Shown here: piece after piece, positions 55,044 to 63,804 of the stretch
How the letters are laid out: every line of letters starts with the position of its first letter
How positions within the stretch are numbered: the first letter of the stretch is position 1
Assembly (NCBI RefSeq): GCF_020510585.1
Contig: NZ_CP075190.1
Coordinates: 747,001 to 811,000, forward strand
Source: Ferribacterium limneticum
GTDB taxonomy: Bacteria > Pseudomonadota > Gammaproteobacteria > Burkholderiales > Rhodocyclaceae
Direction: 5' to 3'
Length of the DNA stretch: 64,000 bases
Position numbers and translations under genes: made by a program
The notes under the pieces: generated by a model
Seen by the model: the letters and a program-made list of their open reading frames with translations, nothing else
Told to the model about the DNA's origin: nothing
The model's database searches: none

Positions 55044-56420
55044 ATGAAACACCGAAATCGGTTGGCATCGGTTGGCCTGGCGGCCTTGATGGCAGCAGTT
55101 GCCGGGGCCGCCCAAGCAGCAGTCAGTGCTGACGAGGCTAAGCAGCTGGGGACCAGTCTAACGCTCTGGGGCGCGGAAAAAGCCGGAAGCAAGGACGGCT
55201 TAATCCCCGAATACTCAGGCCCGGTGAAAGTGCCTGCCAGCTACGACCCCAAGAAGCCGGGGGTTCGTCCCGACCCCTTTGCCAGCGAGAAGCCCCTGTT
55301 CGTGATTACTGCACAGAACATGGACAAGTACGAGGACAAGTTGAGTGAAGGGCAGAAGGCCATGCTCAAGAAATATCCCACTTTCCGCATCGATGTCTAT
55401 CCCAGCCATCGCACGGCGGACTATCCCAAGTACGTTCTCGACAACACGCTCAAGAACGCCACTGCCTGCAAGGCAGTTAACAATGAATTGCAGGTGGAAG
55501 GCTGCTACGGCGGTGTGCTCTTCCCTATTCCCAAGTCAGGTAATCAGGTGATATGGAACCATGTGGCGCGGTATACCGCCCATTCCTGGGGCGGCACCAA
55601 CGACTCCGTCATGGTGACTGCGAGTGGCAAGGCCATCAATCAGGGCATCAATGCCATGGTGCAGGAAGCACCGTTCTTTGATCCCAAGCGCACCGGGCCC
55701 GCCCCAAATAACACCGTCTATTGGCAGATTCGCCTTGATACCTCCGGCCCCGCCCGCAAGGCTGGCGAAAAACTGATGATCATTGATGCCCTGGACACGC
55801 TCAATGTCGGACGGCGCGTTTATCAGTACCTGCCCGGCCAGCGTCGGGTCAAGCTGGCGCCCGATATCGCCTATGACACTCCCAATCCCCAGGCCGGCGG
55901 CGCATCAGTCATGGATGAGGCGCAGAATTTCATGGGTGCCCAGGACCGCTTCGACTTTAAGCTGCTGGGCAAGAAGGAGATGTACATCCCGTACAACAAT
56001 TTCAAGATTACCGACAAGGCGTCTTGCAGTACGGAACAACTTTTTACACCCAACCATGCCAATCCCGACTGTGTCCGCTGGGAGCTACACCGGGTATGGG
56101 TCGTCGCCGGTACCCTGAAGGCAGGACAGCGCCATGTGTACTCCAAGCGGATCATTTACGTGGATGAGGATGCGCCGGGTGCCGGCATGGCGGAAGCTTA
56201 TGACTCCGTGGGCCGCATGTATCGTTTCGGTTTCTCTACCTTCTATCCCATGTATGAAGCACAGGGAATGATATCCGATGAATTCTTCGTCCATGACCTG
56301 ACCAGTGGCATGTACAACGGAAATGGTCACGGCGCCGACTATGGCGGCTGGTATCCGATCGCCCCTAAGCCAGCCAGCTTCTTCAACCCGGATGCCCTTG
56401 CCGGCGAGGGTGTTCGTTAA
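55044..56420 (+). CDS. DUF1329 periplasmic/outer-membrane-associated protein
   Basis: Exported protein of the DUF1329 family, 458 residues, the family's usual length. Signal peptide MKHRNRLASVGLAALMAAVA with cleavage after AQA, then the conserved WGAEKAGSKDGLIPEYSG start and the C-terminal YNGNGHGADYGGWYPIAPKP. AAAGGAG precedes the ATG. LolA/LolB-like beta-barrel half proteins of this family usually sit beside DUF1302 and an RND permease and are linked to uptake of steroids and other hydrophobic compounds; neither partner lies beside it here. Confidence 0.9.
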   Translation: MKHRNRLASVGLAALMAAVAGAAQAAVSADEAKQLGTSLTLWGAEKAGSKDGLIPEYSGPVKVPASYDPKKPGVRPDPFASEKPLFVITAQNMDKYEDKLSEGQKAMLKKYPTFRIDVYPSHRTADYPKYVLDNTLKNATACKAVNNELQVEGCYGGVLFPIPKSGNQVIWNHVARYTAHSWGGTNDSVMVTASGKAINQGINAMVQEAPFFDPKRTGPAPNNTVYWQIRLDTSGPARKAGEKLMIIDALDTLNVGRRVYQYLPGQRRVKLAPDIAYDTPNPQAGGASVMDEAQNFMGAQDRFDFKLLGKKEMYIPYNNFKITDKASCSTEQLFTPNHANPDCVRWELHRVWVVAGTLKAGQRHVYSKRIIYVDEDAPGAGMAEAYDSVGRMYRFGFSTFYPMYEAQGMISDEFFVHDLTSGMYNGNGHGADYGGWYPIAPKPASFFNPDALAGEGVR

Positions 56421-56432
56421 GGAATGTAATGG

Positions 56433-56463
56433 AAGATGAGGACGGTTGAATTTTCCTCATCTT
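56433..56463. repeat. Perfect 10-bp inverted repeat after the DUF1329 gene
   Basis: AAGATGAGGA (56433-56442) and TCCTCATCTT (56454-56463) form a hairpin with an 11-base loop just after the stop codon. No T-run follows, so it may protect the 3' end of the mRNA rather than end transcription. Confidence 0.5.
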
Positions 56464-56555
56464 GTTGATCGGGTCCGGCCGCATCGCTCTTGCTTGAGCC
56501 GATGTGGTCGTTCTCCCGCAGAAGAAAGCTATCCTTGGCTTTGCTAAGCTTTCAG

Positions 56556-56586
56556 CCGCATCAACATTCCTGATGCGGATTTTTTT
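56556..56586 (+). terminator. Rho-independent terminator
   Basis: CCGCATCA (56556-56563) and TGATGCGG (56571-56578) with a 7-base loop, followed by A and seven T. Ends the DUF1329 transcript, so the phosphotransferase gene at 56666 probably needs its own promoter or read-through. Confidence 0.88.
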
Positions 56587-56665
56587 GTGACCCGTCCTCT
56601 ATTCATTGGACTGAATCCAATGGTCGTCAGTCGTCGTCGATATTTGGAATGGAAGGTATTAAGCA

Positions 56666-57865
56666 ATGACCACATCGCAGCTGACTTGGAAAGAGAAGGC
56701 GAAGCTATTCGGCAAAGCGGCCAGCGTCGGCTTGCATGTCATGGGCGAACACATCTATCGGCGCAAGGCCTGGAATGCGGATGATGTGCCCCGTTCCTAC
56801 CTTGACATTACCCCCGAATGGCTGAGCACCGTTATGGGCGACGGGTGGGCCGGGGCCAAGGTTCTAGCCATCAAATCAACCGGCGGCAGTGTCGGCACAT
56901 CGAGTCGCCACGGGCTGCAGCTGTCCCTGAATGCCGAGGCTAAACATGCCGGATGGCCGGATCGGGTTTTTACCAAAGCGACAACCAACTACACCCAGCG
57001 TCTCGTCCTAGGCTTGTCGGATGTGATCTGGGGCGAAGTTGCGTTCTACAACCATCTGCGCAAGCCGCTCGATATCGAGGCGCCCAAAGGCTACTTCGCC
57101 TGTGCGTGCGCTTCGTCGTTCCGGTCCATGGTGGTGATGGAAGACATCGTCCATACCAAGGGCGCCAAATTCGTTTCAGCCGACACCTATATCACCAAGG
57201 CACAGGTCGAGAACCTGCTGGCCGACATGGCCAAGCTACATGGCCATTACTGGAACAGCAATGCCCTGCAGCATGACTTCAATTTTCTGCCCACAACGGT
57301 GGACCGATGGAAGCTGCTGAGCAAGATTGGCTTCAAGGGCCGCTCGCTTATTGGCGCCCAACGAGCCGCAGCCGTGATTCCGGCCGCCATTGTCAACCGC
57401 CAGGATGACCTGTGGAATGCCGTACTGTTGTCGTTCAGTTTGAATATGCAGCAGCCGCAGACCCTGCTGCATGGGGATTCCCATGTCGGCCAGACTTATA
57501 TCACCAGGGATGGACGGATGGGGCTTACCGACTGGCAAGCGATCCTGCGTGGCGGTTGGGCCTATGACTTCGCCTACTTAGTGACCTCGGCCTTGACGGT
57601 GGAGGATCGCAGGCTCTGGGAGCAGGACCTGCTTCACTTCTATCTGGACCGGCTGCAGGCTGCTGGAGGCGCCCAGATTCCGTTCGACGAGGCCTGGTTG
57701 AGTTATCGCCAGCACACGTTCTATCCCTACTTTGCCTGGGTCTACACGATCGGCGCCGGAACGCTCCAACCCAATATGCAGCCGGACCATATCTCCATGG
57801 CCATCATCGAGCGGACCGCCAATGCCATCAACGACCATGACGCTTTGAAACTGGTTGGCATCTGA
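56666..57865 (+). CDS. Phosphotransferase of the aminoglycoside/ecdysteroid-kinase-like group
   Basis: Protein-kinase-fold phosphotransferase, 399 residues. The catalytic loop is TLLHGDSHVGQTYI (Asp in HGDSH) and the metal loop is GLTDWQAILRGGWAYDFAYL (Asp in DWQ, replacing the usual DFE), with a hinge-type VVMEDI further upstream. The DWQ form and length match the ecdysteroid-kinase-like (EcKL/DUF1679) proteins, which phosphorylate steroid hydroxyls in insects. Bacterial members are little characterised; phosphorylation of a hydroxylated substrate or antibiotic is possible. Followed by membrane-family copy 5 after 56 bp. Confidence 0.8.
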   Translation: MTTSQLTWKEKAKLFGKAASVGLHVMGEHIYRRKAWNADDVPRSYLDITPEWLSTVMGDGWAGAKVLAIKSTGGSVGTSSRHGLQLSLNAEAKHAGWPDRVFTKATTNYTQRLVLGLSDVIWGEVAFYNHLRKPLDIEAPKGYFACACASSFRSMVVMEDIVHTKGAKFVSADTYITKAQVENLLADMAKLHGHYWNSNALQHDFNFLPTTVDRWKLLSKIGFKGRSLIGAQRAAAVIPAAIVNRQDDLWNAVLLSFSLNMQQPQTLLHGDSHVGQTYITRDGRMGLTDWQAILRGGWAYDFAYLVTSALTVEDRRLWEQDLLHFYLDRLQAAGGAQIPFDEAWLSYRQHTFYPYFAWVYTIGAGTLQPNMQPDHISMAIIERTANAINDHDALKLVGI

Positions 57866-57921
57866 TCTGCATGTGATAGGCACGGAAAGAGCTTGTTTGA
57901 ATTTAAAAACACGAGGAAAGC

Positions 57922-58683
57922 ATGAATCTAAGCATGGCCCGAGAGCCCTATGAATTCGATCCGTTCTTGATGCGGGTATGCCTATGGACTGGCCTGGCCT
58001 TGGTCGCCATGACGGCGGTGGGTTTTGGCTGCTTCATGGGCTATGTGCCGCCGCCGGCCGCGGCAATGAGCGCCGATGACCTCCTGCTTTACGTGCGTGA
58101 ACACAAGACCTCGATCCTGATCGGCGCCGCCCTCTGTACTTTCTTCTGGTCGTTCTGGGTGACTTGGGCGGCGCCCTTGATCATCTATATCCGCCGCATG
58201 GAGCGGGCGCCCTTGCTGACCTTTGCCTCAATTGCCAACGTCGGTGGCGGCGCTGCGGTGATCACTACGATCGCCGTCAGCTGGACTGTGATGGCCTACC
58301 GCGTCGAGGATGCCGCTATCGTTCAGGCCTTCAACGATTTGGGATTTTTCCTGTTCCTTTACACTTGGCCGCCCTTCGCCATCTGGATGTTCATTATCGC
58401 TATTGCGATCCTGCGTGATATCAATCCGGAACAAACCTTTCCCCGCTGGGTGGCCTTCTACAATCTCTGGGCGGGGGTGCTGATGGCACCGGCTAGTTTT
58501 ATGGGCTTTTTCAAAACCGGACCATTCGCCTACGATGGTCTGCTGGCGTTCTGGCTGGTGGCGGTTGATTTCTTCCTGTGGATGGTGGTCATGTCCATTG
58601 TCATGTTCCGGGTCGTGGCCAGGGACGAGCAGAGGATGGCCATCCCGATAGTCTCTTATGACTCAACTCTTCACCAATTCTGA
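57922..58683 (+). CDS. Membrane protein, five-copy family, copy 5
   Basis: 253 residues, about six helices. Family blocks: PPPAAAMSADDLLLYVREH, IRRMERAPLLTFASIANVGGG, TFPRWVAFYNLWAGV and FFKTGPFAYDGLLAFWLV. Closest to copy 4 by eye. GAGGAAAG precedes the ATG. It is the only copy on the plus strand and follows the kinase-like gene, so the pair may be co-transcribed. Confidence 0.74.
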   Translation: MNLSMAREPYEFDPFLMRVCLWTGLALVAMTAVGFGCFMGYVPPPAAAMSADDLLLYVREHKTSILIGAALCTFFWSFWVTWAAPLIIYIRRMERAPLLTFASIANVGGGAAVITTIAVSWTVMAYRVEDAAIVQAFNDLGFFLFLYTWPPFAIWMFIIAIAILRDINPEQTFPRWVAFYNLWAGVLMAPASFMGFFKTGPFAYDGLLAFWLVAVDFFLWMVVMSIVMFRVVARDEQRMAIPIVSYDSTLHQF

Positions 58684-58693
58684 GCAGAATGGG

Positions 58694-58862
58694 TCATGAG
58701 TCGAGAACTGGAACGATGAGTTCGTGAGAGATACAGCAAGCGGCGGCGACGGCGTTGCGGCCAGCGAGAGTAAGGTAATAGCAATAAGTGCCGACGACCT
58801 TTTTGATCAATCCAAAGTCACGCAAACGTTTCAGGTAGCGTGTGATGCTGGCGACAGACAGG
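58694..58862 (-). pseudogene. Relic of a winged-helix protein C-terminus
   Basis: On the minus strand, SITRYLKRLRDFGLIKKVVG and TYCYYLTLAGRNAVAAACC precede a stop at 58694. This is the C-terminal winged-helix pattern seen in a widespread, often mobile, bacterial protein (LRDHGLIKKVGxTYKYYLT type). An in-frame stop lies just upstream, so only the last ~55 residues remain. Confidence 0.5.
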
Positions 58863-59075
58863 TTCGTCAGGAACGGTTTTCAATCGAAAATGCCGAGCTA
58901 TCGACGCTTCTCCAGGTTGACGAGGCCCTTGTTGCACGTGATGACAAGGTTATTTCCCACCATTGTCGTGACTACGGAAGAAGTCGGTCAGGCAATGCTC
59001 AACGCAGCGAGGCGCGGATCTGGTCGTTTCGTGCTGGAATCAAGGGATATTGCAAGTCTGGCGCAGGAAGGGTAA
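58842..59075 (+). pseudogene. Relic of an SDR/epimerase-like C-terminus
   Basis: On the plus strand, MPSYRRFSRLTRPLLHVMTR and TTEEVGQAMLNAARRGSGRF with the end VLESRDIASLA match the C-terminal end of NAD(P)-binding (epimerase-like) proteins. No N-terminal cofactor motif is present upstream, where the winged-helix relic lies instead. Probably the joint of an old rearrangement. Confidence 0.5.
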
Positions 59076-59249
59076 GCGGCCGGAAGTCGTATGGGGAGGC
59101 GCCTGACATCAATCAACCTTGGTTCAACGCCAGGATATTCTTACTGTATTTCTAACAACAGCGATGTCGGTAGAAATTCCTAGGTCATCTCCCTATTCGC
59201 TATCCATTGGATTCGTAATTATGTAAGTTGCCCTGTTTCATTTGAAGCT

Positions 59250-59275
59250 TGATTTATATGGAAGCATACGATACT
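59250..59275. promoter_or_regulatory. Possible half-operator upstream of ETF-QO
   Basis: The right arm ATACGATACT (59266-59275) matches the etfB palindrome at 8 of 10 positions; the expected left arm (TGATTTATAT) matches poorly. It lies 40-65 bp upstream of the ETF-QO start. Weak alone, but ETF and ETF-QO are functionally linked. Confidence 0.35.
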
Positions 59276-59315
59276 GTTAATTACCGTATATCCAAATGGA
59301 GCAGGGAGAGACAAC

Positions 59316-60962
59316 ATGCAGCGCGAAGCCATGGAATTCGACGTCGTCATCGTGGGCGGCGGCCCGGCCGGACTGGCCTCGGCCATTCGCCTGAAACAAC
59401 TGGCGGCCGAGAGAGGCAGCGAAATCGCTGTCTGCCTGATCGAGAAAGGGGCCGAAATCGGTGCCCACATCCTCTCCGGCGCCGTCATGGACCCCCGCGC
59501 ACTAACCGAACTGCTACCCAACTGGAAAACAGACGGAGCGCCGCTCAACGTCCCGGTCTCCGAAGACCGCTTCTTCATTTTCTCCGAAACCGGCGCCACT
59601 AAAGTACCGAACAGCGTGCTCCCCAAGTGCTTCCACAACGAGGGCAATTACGTCATCTCGCTCGGCAACGTCTGCCGCTGGCTCGGCGAACAGGCCGAAG
59701 CCCTCGGCGTCGAAATCTACCCGGGCTTTGCCGGCGCCGAAGTGCTGTTCGATGAGAGCGGCGCCGTGATGGGCGTCGCCACCGGCGATATGGGGCGGCT
59801 GCGCGATGGTTCGGAAGGTCCCAATTTCCAGCCGGGCATGGAACTGCATGCCAAGTACACCTTCTTCGCCGAAGGCTGCCGCGGCCATCTCGGCAAACAA
59901 CTGCAGGCCCAATTCAACTTGAACGAGGGCGTTGATCCTCAGACCTACGGCGTCGGTCTTAAGGAGCTCTGGGAAATTTCGCCCGAAAAACACCAGCTCG
60001 GCCTCGTTGTCCATAGCGGCGGCTGGCCGATGGATTCGGCCACCTACGGCGGCGGCTTCCTTTATCACCTGGAAAACAACCAGGTCGCCGTCGGTTTCGT
60101 CGTCGGCCTCGGCTACAGCAATCCGCACCTCGCGCCCTATGAGGAATTCCAGCGCTTCAAGACGCACCCCAACATCCGCGCCTTCCTCGAAGGCGGCAAG
60201 CGCATCGCCTACGGCGCCCGCGCCCTGACTGCCGGCGGCCTGCAGTCGCTGCCCAAGCTGACCTTCCCCGGCGGCGTTCTGGTCGGCGACGATGCCGGCT
60301 TCCTCAATGCCGCCCGCATCAAGGGCTCGCATTGCGCCATCAAGTCCGGCGCCCTGGCCGCCGAAGCCTGTTTCGCCGCGCTCAACGGCGAACGCCAGCG
60401 CGACGAGCTGACCGCCTACCCGGAAGCCTTCAAGCAGAGCTGGCTGTATCAGGAACTGCATCAGGCGCGCAATTTCAAGCCGTGGATGAACAAGGGCCTG
60501 AAACTCGGCTCGGTGATGTTCGGCGTCGACCAGTTGGTCTTCGGCGGCAAGGCCCCGTGGACCCTGCACAACACCATCCCCGACCCTGCCAAATTGAAGC
60601 CGGCCAGCGAATGCGCCCCGATCGCCTACCCGAAACCGGACGGGGTGATTACCTTCGACCGCCTGTCCTCGGTCTTCCTCTCCAGCACCAACCACGAGGA
60701 AGATCAGCCCTGCCATCTGCAACTGAAGGATGCCGATATCCCGATCCGCGTCAATCTGGCGACCTACGATGCCCCGGAACAGCGCTTTTGCCCGGCCGGC
60801 GTCTATGAGATTGTCCGCGACGAGAACGGCGCCAACCCGCGCCTGCAGATCAACGCCCAAAATTGCGTGCATTGCAAGACCTGCGATATCAAGGATCCGA
60901 CCCAGAACATCAACTGGGTGGTGCCGCAGGGGGGCGAGGGTCCAACCTATCCGAATATGTGA
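59316..60962 (+). CDS. Electron transfer flavoprotein-ubiquinone oxidoreductase
   Basis: Membrane-associated iron-sulfur flavoprotein passing electrons from ETF to quinone, 548 residues, the family's usual size. FAD motif DVVIVGGGPAGLASAIRLKQ near residue 10, AEIGAHILSGAVMDPRAL, ETYGVGLKELW-like segment, and the C-terminal 4Fe-4S site NCVHCKTCDIKDPTQNINW. AGGGAG precedes the ATG. Single-gene unit here; with etfAB it would serve the acyl-CoA dehydrogenases of this region. Confidence 0.95.
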   Translation: MQREAMEFDVVIVGGGPAGLASAIRLKQLAAERGSEIAVCLIEKGAEIGAHILSGAVMDPRALTELLPNWKTDGAPLNVPVSEDRFFIFSETGATKVPNSVLPKCFHNEGNYVISLGNVCRWLGEQAEALGVEIYPGFAGAEVLFDESGAVMGVATGDMGRLRDGSEGPNFQPGMELHAKYTFFAEGCRGHLGKQLQAQFNLNEGVDPQTYGVGLKELWEISPEKHQLGLVVHSGGWPMDSATYGGGFLYHLENNQVAVGFVVGLGYSNPHLAPYEEFQRFKTHPNIRAFLEGGKRIAYGARALTAGGLQSLPKLTFPGGVLVGDDAGFLNAARIKGSHCAIKSGALAAEACFAALNGERQRDELTAYPEAFKQSWLYQELHQARNFKPWMNKGLKLGSVMFGVDQLVFGGKAPWTLHNTIPDPAKLKPASECAPIAYPKPDGVITFDRLSSVFLSSTNHEEDQPCHLQLKDADIPIRVNLATYDAPEQRFCPAGVYEIVRDENGANPRLQINAQNCVHCKTCDIKDPTQNINWVVPQGGEGPTYPNM

Positions 60963-61058
60963 ATGATACGACGGTATTTGACATTGTTTTTTGCGGCCAA
61001 GTTCAAGGTGTTTGTCTCTCGATGACACGACTCTGGCAGCGACAGCAGGAGGTCCTCG

Positions 61059-61268
61059 ATGCTTGTAACTAATCCTAGACACATTGCCGAAATCAATCAG
61101 TACGGTACGTATGCTCGTATGACCTGCTTGGACAAATCGGCACACGATATCTGTCTCGAACTGAAGCATGCAACATGTCTGATGCTTTACGGAGAGATAT
61201 CGACGGAACAGTTTCGTGCAAAGCGCAACGTGCTGATAAAAGCTTTCAAGGAACAACTAGATGTTTAG
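61059..61268 (+). CDS. Small hypothetical protein
   Basis: 69 residues; no family recognised. Supported mainly by an ideal ribosome site (AGGAGGT, 7 bases before the ATG). The sequence is mixed helix with three Cys and a basic C-terminus. Its last codons overlap the end of a minus-strand transposase relic, so the C-terminus may have been altered by insertion. Confidence 0.5.
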   Translation: MLVTNPRHIAEINQYGTYARMTCLDKSAHDICLELKHATCLMLYGEISTEQFRAKRNVLIKAFKEQLDV

Positions 61269-61445
61269 TCCCTCAGTGTGCTGGATCGGATTGACCCTGA
61301 AGCGCTCAGGCTCTTTTGTCCAAGTTTTGCAGATGAACTCATAGGGCGTCAGGCCCTTCAGCGTCTTCAATCGCCTGGCGAAGGTGTAAGCCATCAAAAA
61401 GGTCCGCAAATGGGCTTTTAACTGCTCGTGTGTCTGGTAGTAGTA
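61257..61445 (-). pseudogene. C-terminal relic of an IS481-type transposase, interrupted by an IS3 element
   Basis: Minus strand: YQTHEQLKAHLRTFLMAYTF, ARRLKTLKGLTPYEFICKTW and a stop at 61257, the typical end of IS481/integrase-core transposases. The preceding residues (TVTVKCY) lie at 62764-62790 beyond the IS3 element. Joining both sides after removing one copy of the AGTA repeat restores the frame (KCYYQTHEQL). The N-terminal catalytic part is missing. Confidence 0.75.
61442..61445. repeat. Target-site duplication, left copy
   Basis: AGTA directly before the left inverted repeat; the same four bases follow the right end at 62764-62767. A 4-bp duplication is typical of the IS407 group of IS3. 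Confidence 0.75.
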
Positions 61446-61484
61446 TGAATCGCCCCGGGTTCCGTGGAGGCTGGTTGGTTTAAG

Positions 61485-62389
<905 letters not shown>

Positions 62390-62393
<4 letters not shown>

Positions 62394-62713
62394 GACTTGA
62401 ATCGGCGGTCGAGCTCCGCCTGGGCGAAAAACGCGTTGGCAAGCTTGAGGATATCGTTGGCTTTGCGCAGCTCCTTGACCTCGCGCTCCAGTTCTTTCAC
62501 GCGCTTCTGGTCTGCCGTGGTCGGTTCTTCACGCTGGCCGCTATCTCGTTCGTGCTGACGCACCCAAGTCAGCAGCGTCTGCGGCGTGCAACCGATCTTG
62601 GCGGCAATGGATTCAACGGCTGACCATAGCGAAGGATGATGGGCACGGCATTCAGCTACCATGCGCACGGCGAGATCACGGAATTCGGGGGAGAACTTAA
62701 CTGACTTCTTCAT
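62390..62713 (-). CDS. IS3 transposase OrfA
   Basis: 107 residues from [19 protein letters not shown] (ATG at 62713). An HTH of the IS3 type ([18 protein letters not shown]) and a C-terminal leucine zipper ([20 protein letters not shown]). The open frame upstream of 62713 crosses the IS end and is not part of the gene. Confidence 0.9.
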
Positions 62714-62763
62714 GGCTCTATCTTCGCAAGAGTTAGAGCCTCCACCAAATCCGGGGCGATTCA

Positions 62764-62824
62764 AGTAGCATTTTACCGTGACCGTACTATTAGTGGTGTC
62801 GAGCTCCCAGATAACAGGGGGCAC
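62764..62824 (-). pseudogene. Other side of the interrupted IS481-type relic
   Basis: Contains [10 protein letters not shown] in the frame that continues at 61445 after removal of the IS3 element. A stop lies shortly upstream, so nothing more of that transposase remains here. The AGTA duplication is at 62764-62767. Confidence 0.6.
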
Positions 62825-62994
62825 TGGTATGACCTAAATGCCAAACAGTGGCTTGAGCCAGAACAAGAGTCAAAAACGGATATCGGCCGAAGCCGACATT
62901 CAAGTGAGCACCTGATTCAGTCTGCAATGCGTCGGCAAACCGCCTGCCGAGTGCAATAATCCACGGATAGGAAGAAATCTATTTGGAGGGGGGC

Positions 62995-63804
62995 ATGGAA
63001 ACGCACACGATCAAGAATTGGGGGGAGTTCGACAAATTGGTCGGTTCAAAAAATTACAGGAAATGGATATTCCGGGGGCAATCGAACGCCAATTTCGAAC
63101 TTGAGAGTTCGCTTGCTCGCGCTTTCAAGGATGCTCAGAGCATTCACAAGGCCGGGAGTGGGGAGGAGAAAAATCTCAACAAGCGAGAGCACGAAAAAGT
63201 AATGATTGACCGGTTCAAGTGTAATGCGCACCTGTTCTTGAACCACCTGCCGGAGCCCGATGATGACCTTAGCTGGCTTTCAATCATGCAACACCATGGT
63301 GCTCCGACAAGGCTGCTCGATTTCACGTTCTCGCCGTACATAGCGCTGTATTTTGCTCTTGAGGATGGCACGGGAGATGCGGCAGTTTACGTCCTGAATC
63401 ACCATGCTCTAATAGCTGAGGACGACGAGTATTTTGGAACGAGGCGCCTTGAGGTCCATTCCAAAATTCTCGATGGTGCACAAAAGAGCGAAGACATGTG
63501 CCTTTTCGCCTTCGAGCCGACATTCTCGAACCATCGGCTGCTGTCACAACAGGGACTATTCGTCACCACGAACACCCTGGAGCATACCCACGAAAGGATT
63601 CTCAAAGAGTACACAGTTACTGACGGGGATTTCACAAAACTAATCATCCCCGCGCGCTTGCGATTGACCGGGCTGCGAAAGCTGAACCAAATGAACATCA
63701 ACGCCGCCAACATCTACCCAGGTCTAGATGGCTTCTGCAAGAGCATGAAGCGACAACCAATCTTCGGGCTGCAATGGCAGAAGAGGGTTGGCAACAGCGG
63801 CTAG
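62995..63804 (+). CDS. FRG-domain protein
   Basis: 269 residues from the ATG at 62995 (GGAGGGGGG upstream; TTG at 62983 is less likely). The FRG motif is IFRGQSNANFELESSLARAF (residues ~23-43); the second conserved block is HHGAPTRLLDFTFSPYIALYFALE (split as MQHHGAPTRLLDF and SPYIALYFA). The biochemical role of FRG proteins is not established; they are common in mobile and defence-type regions. It stands beside IS elements. No membrane segment or signal peptide. Confidence 0.85.
   Translation: METHTIKNWGEFDKLVGSKNYRKWIFRGQSNANFELESSLARAFKDAQSIHKAGSGEEKNLNKREHEKVMIDRFKCNAHLFLNHLPEPDDDLSWLSIMQHHGAPTRLLDFTFSPYIALYFALEDGTGDAAVYVLNHHALIAEDDEYFGTRRLEVHSKILDGAQKSEDMCLFAFEPTFSNHRLLSQQGLFVTTNTLEHTHERILKEYTVTDGDFTKLIIPARLRLTGLRKLNQMNINAANIYPGLDGFCKSMKRQPIFGLQWQKRVGNSG

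Noticed and set aside
59514..61256. 580-codon open frame on the minus strand
   Set aside because: Antisense to the clearly identified ETF-QO gene; low-complexity Ala/Gly/Val composition and no family motif.
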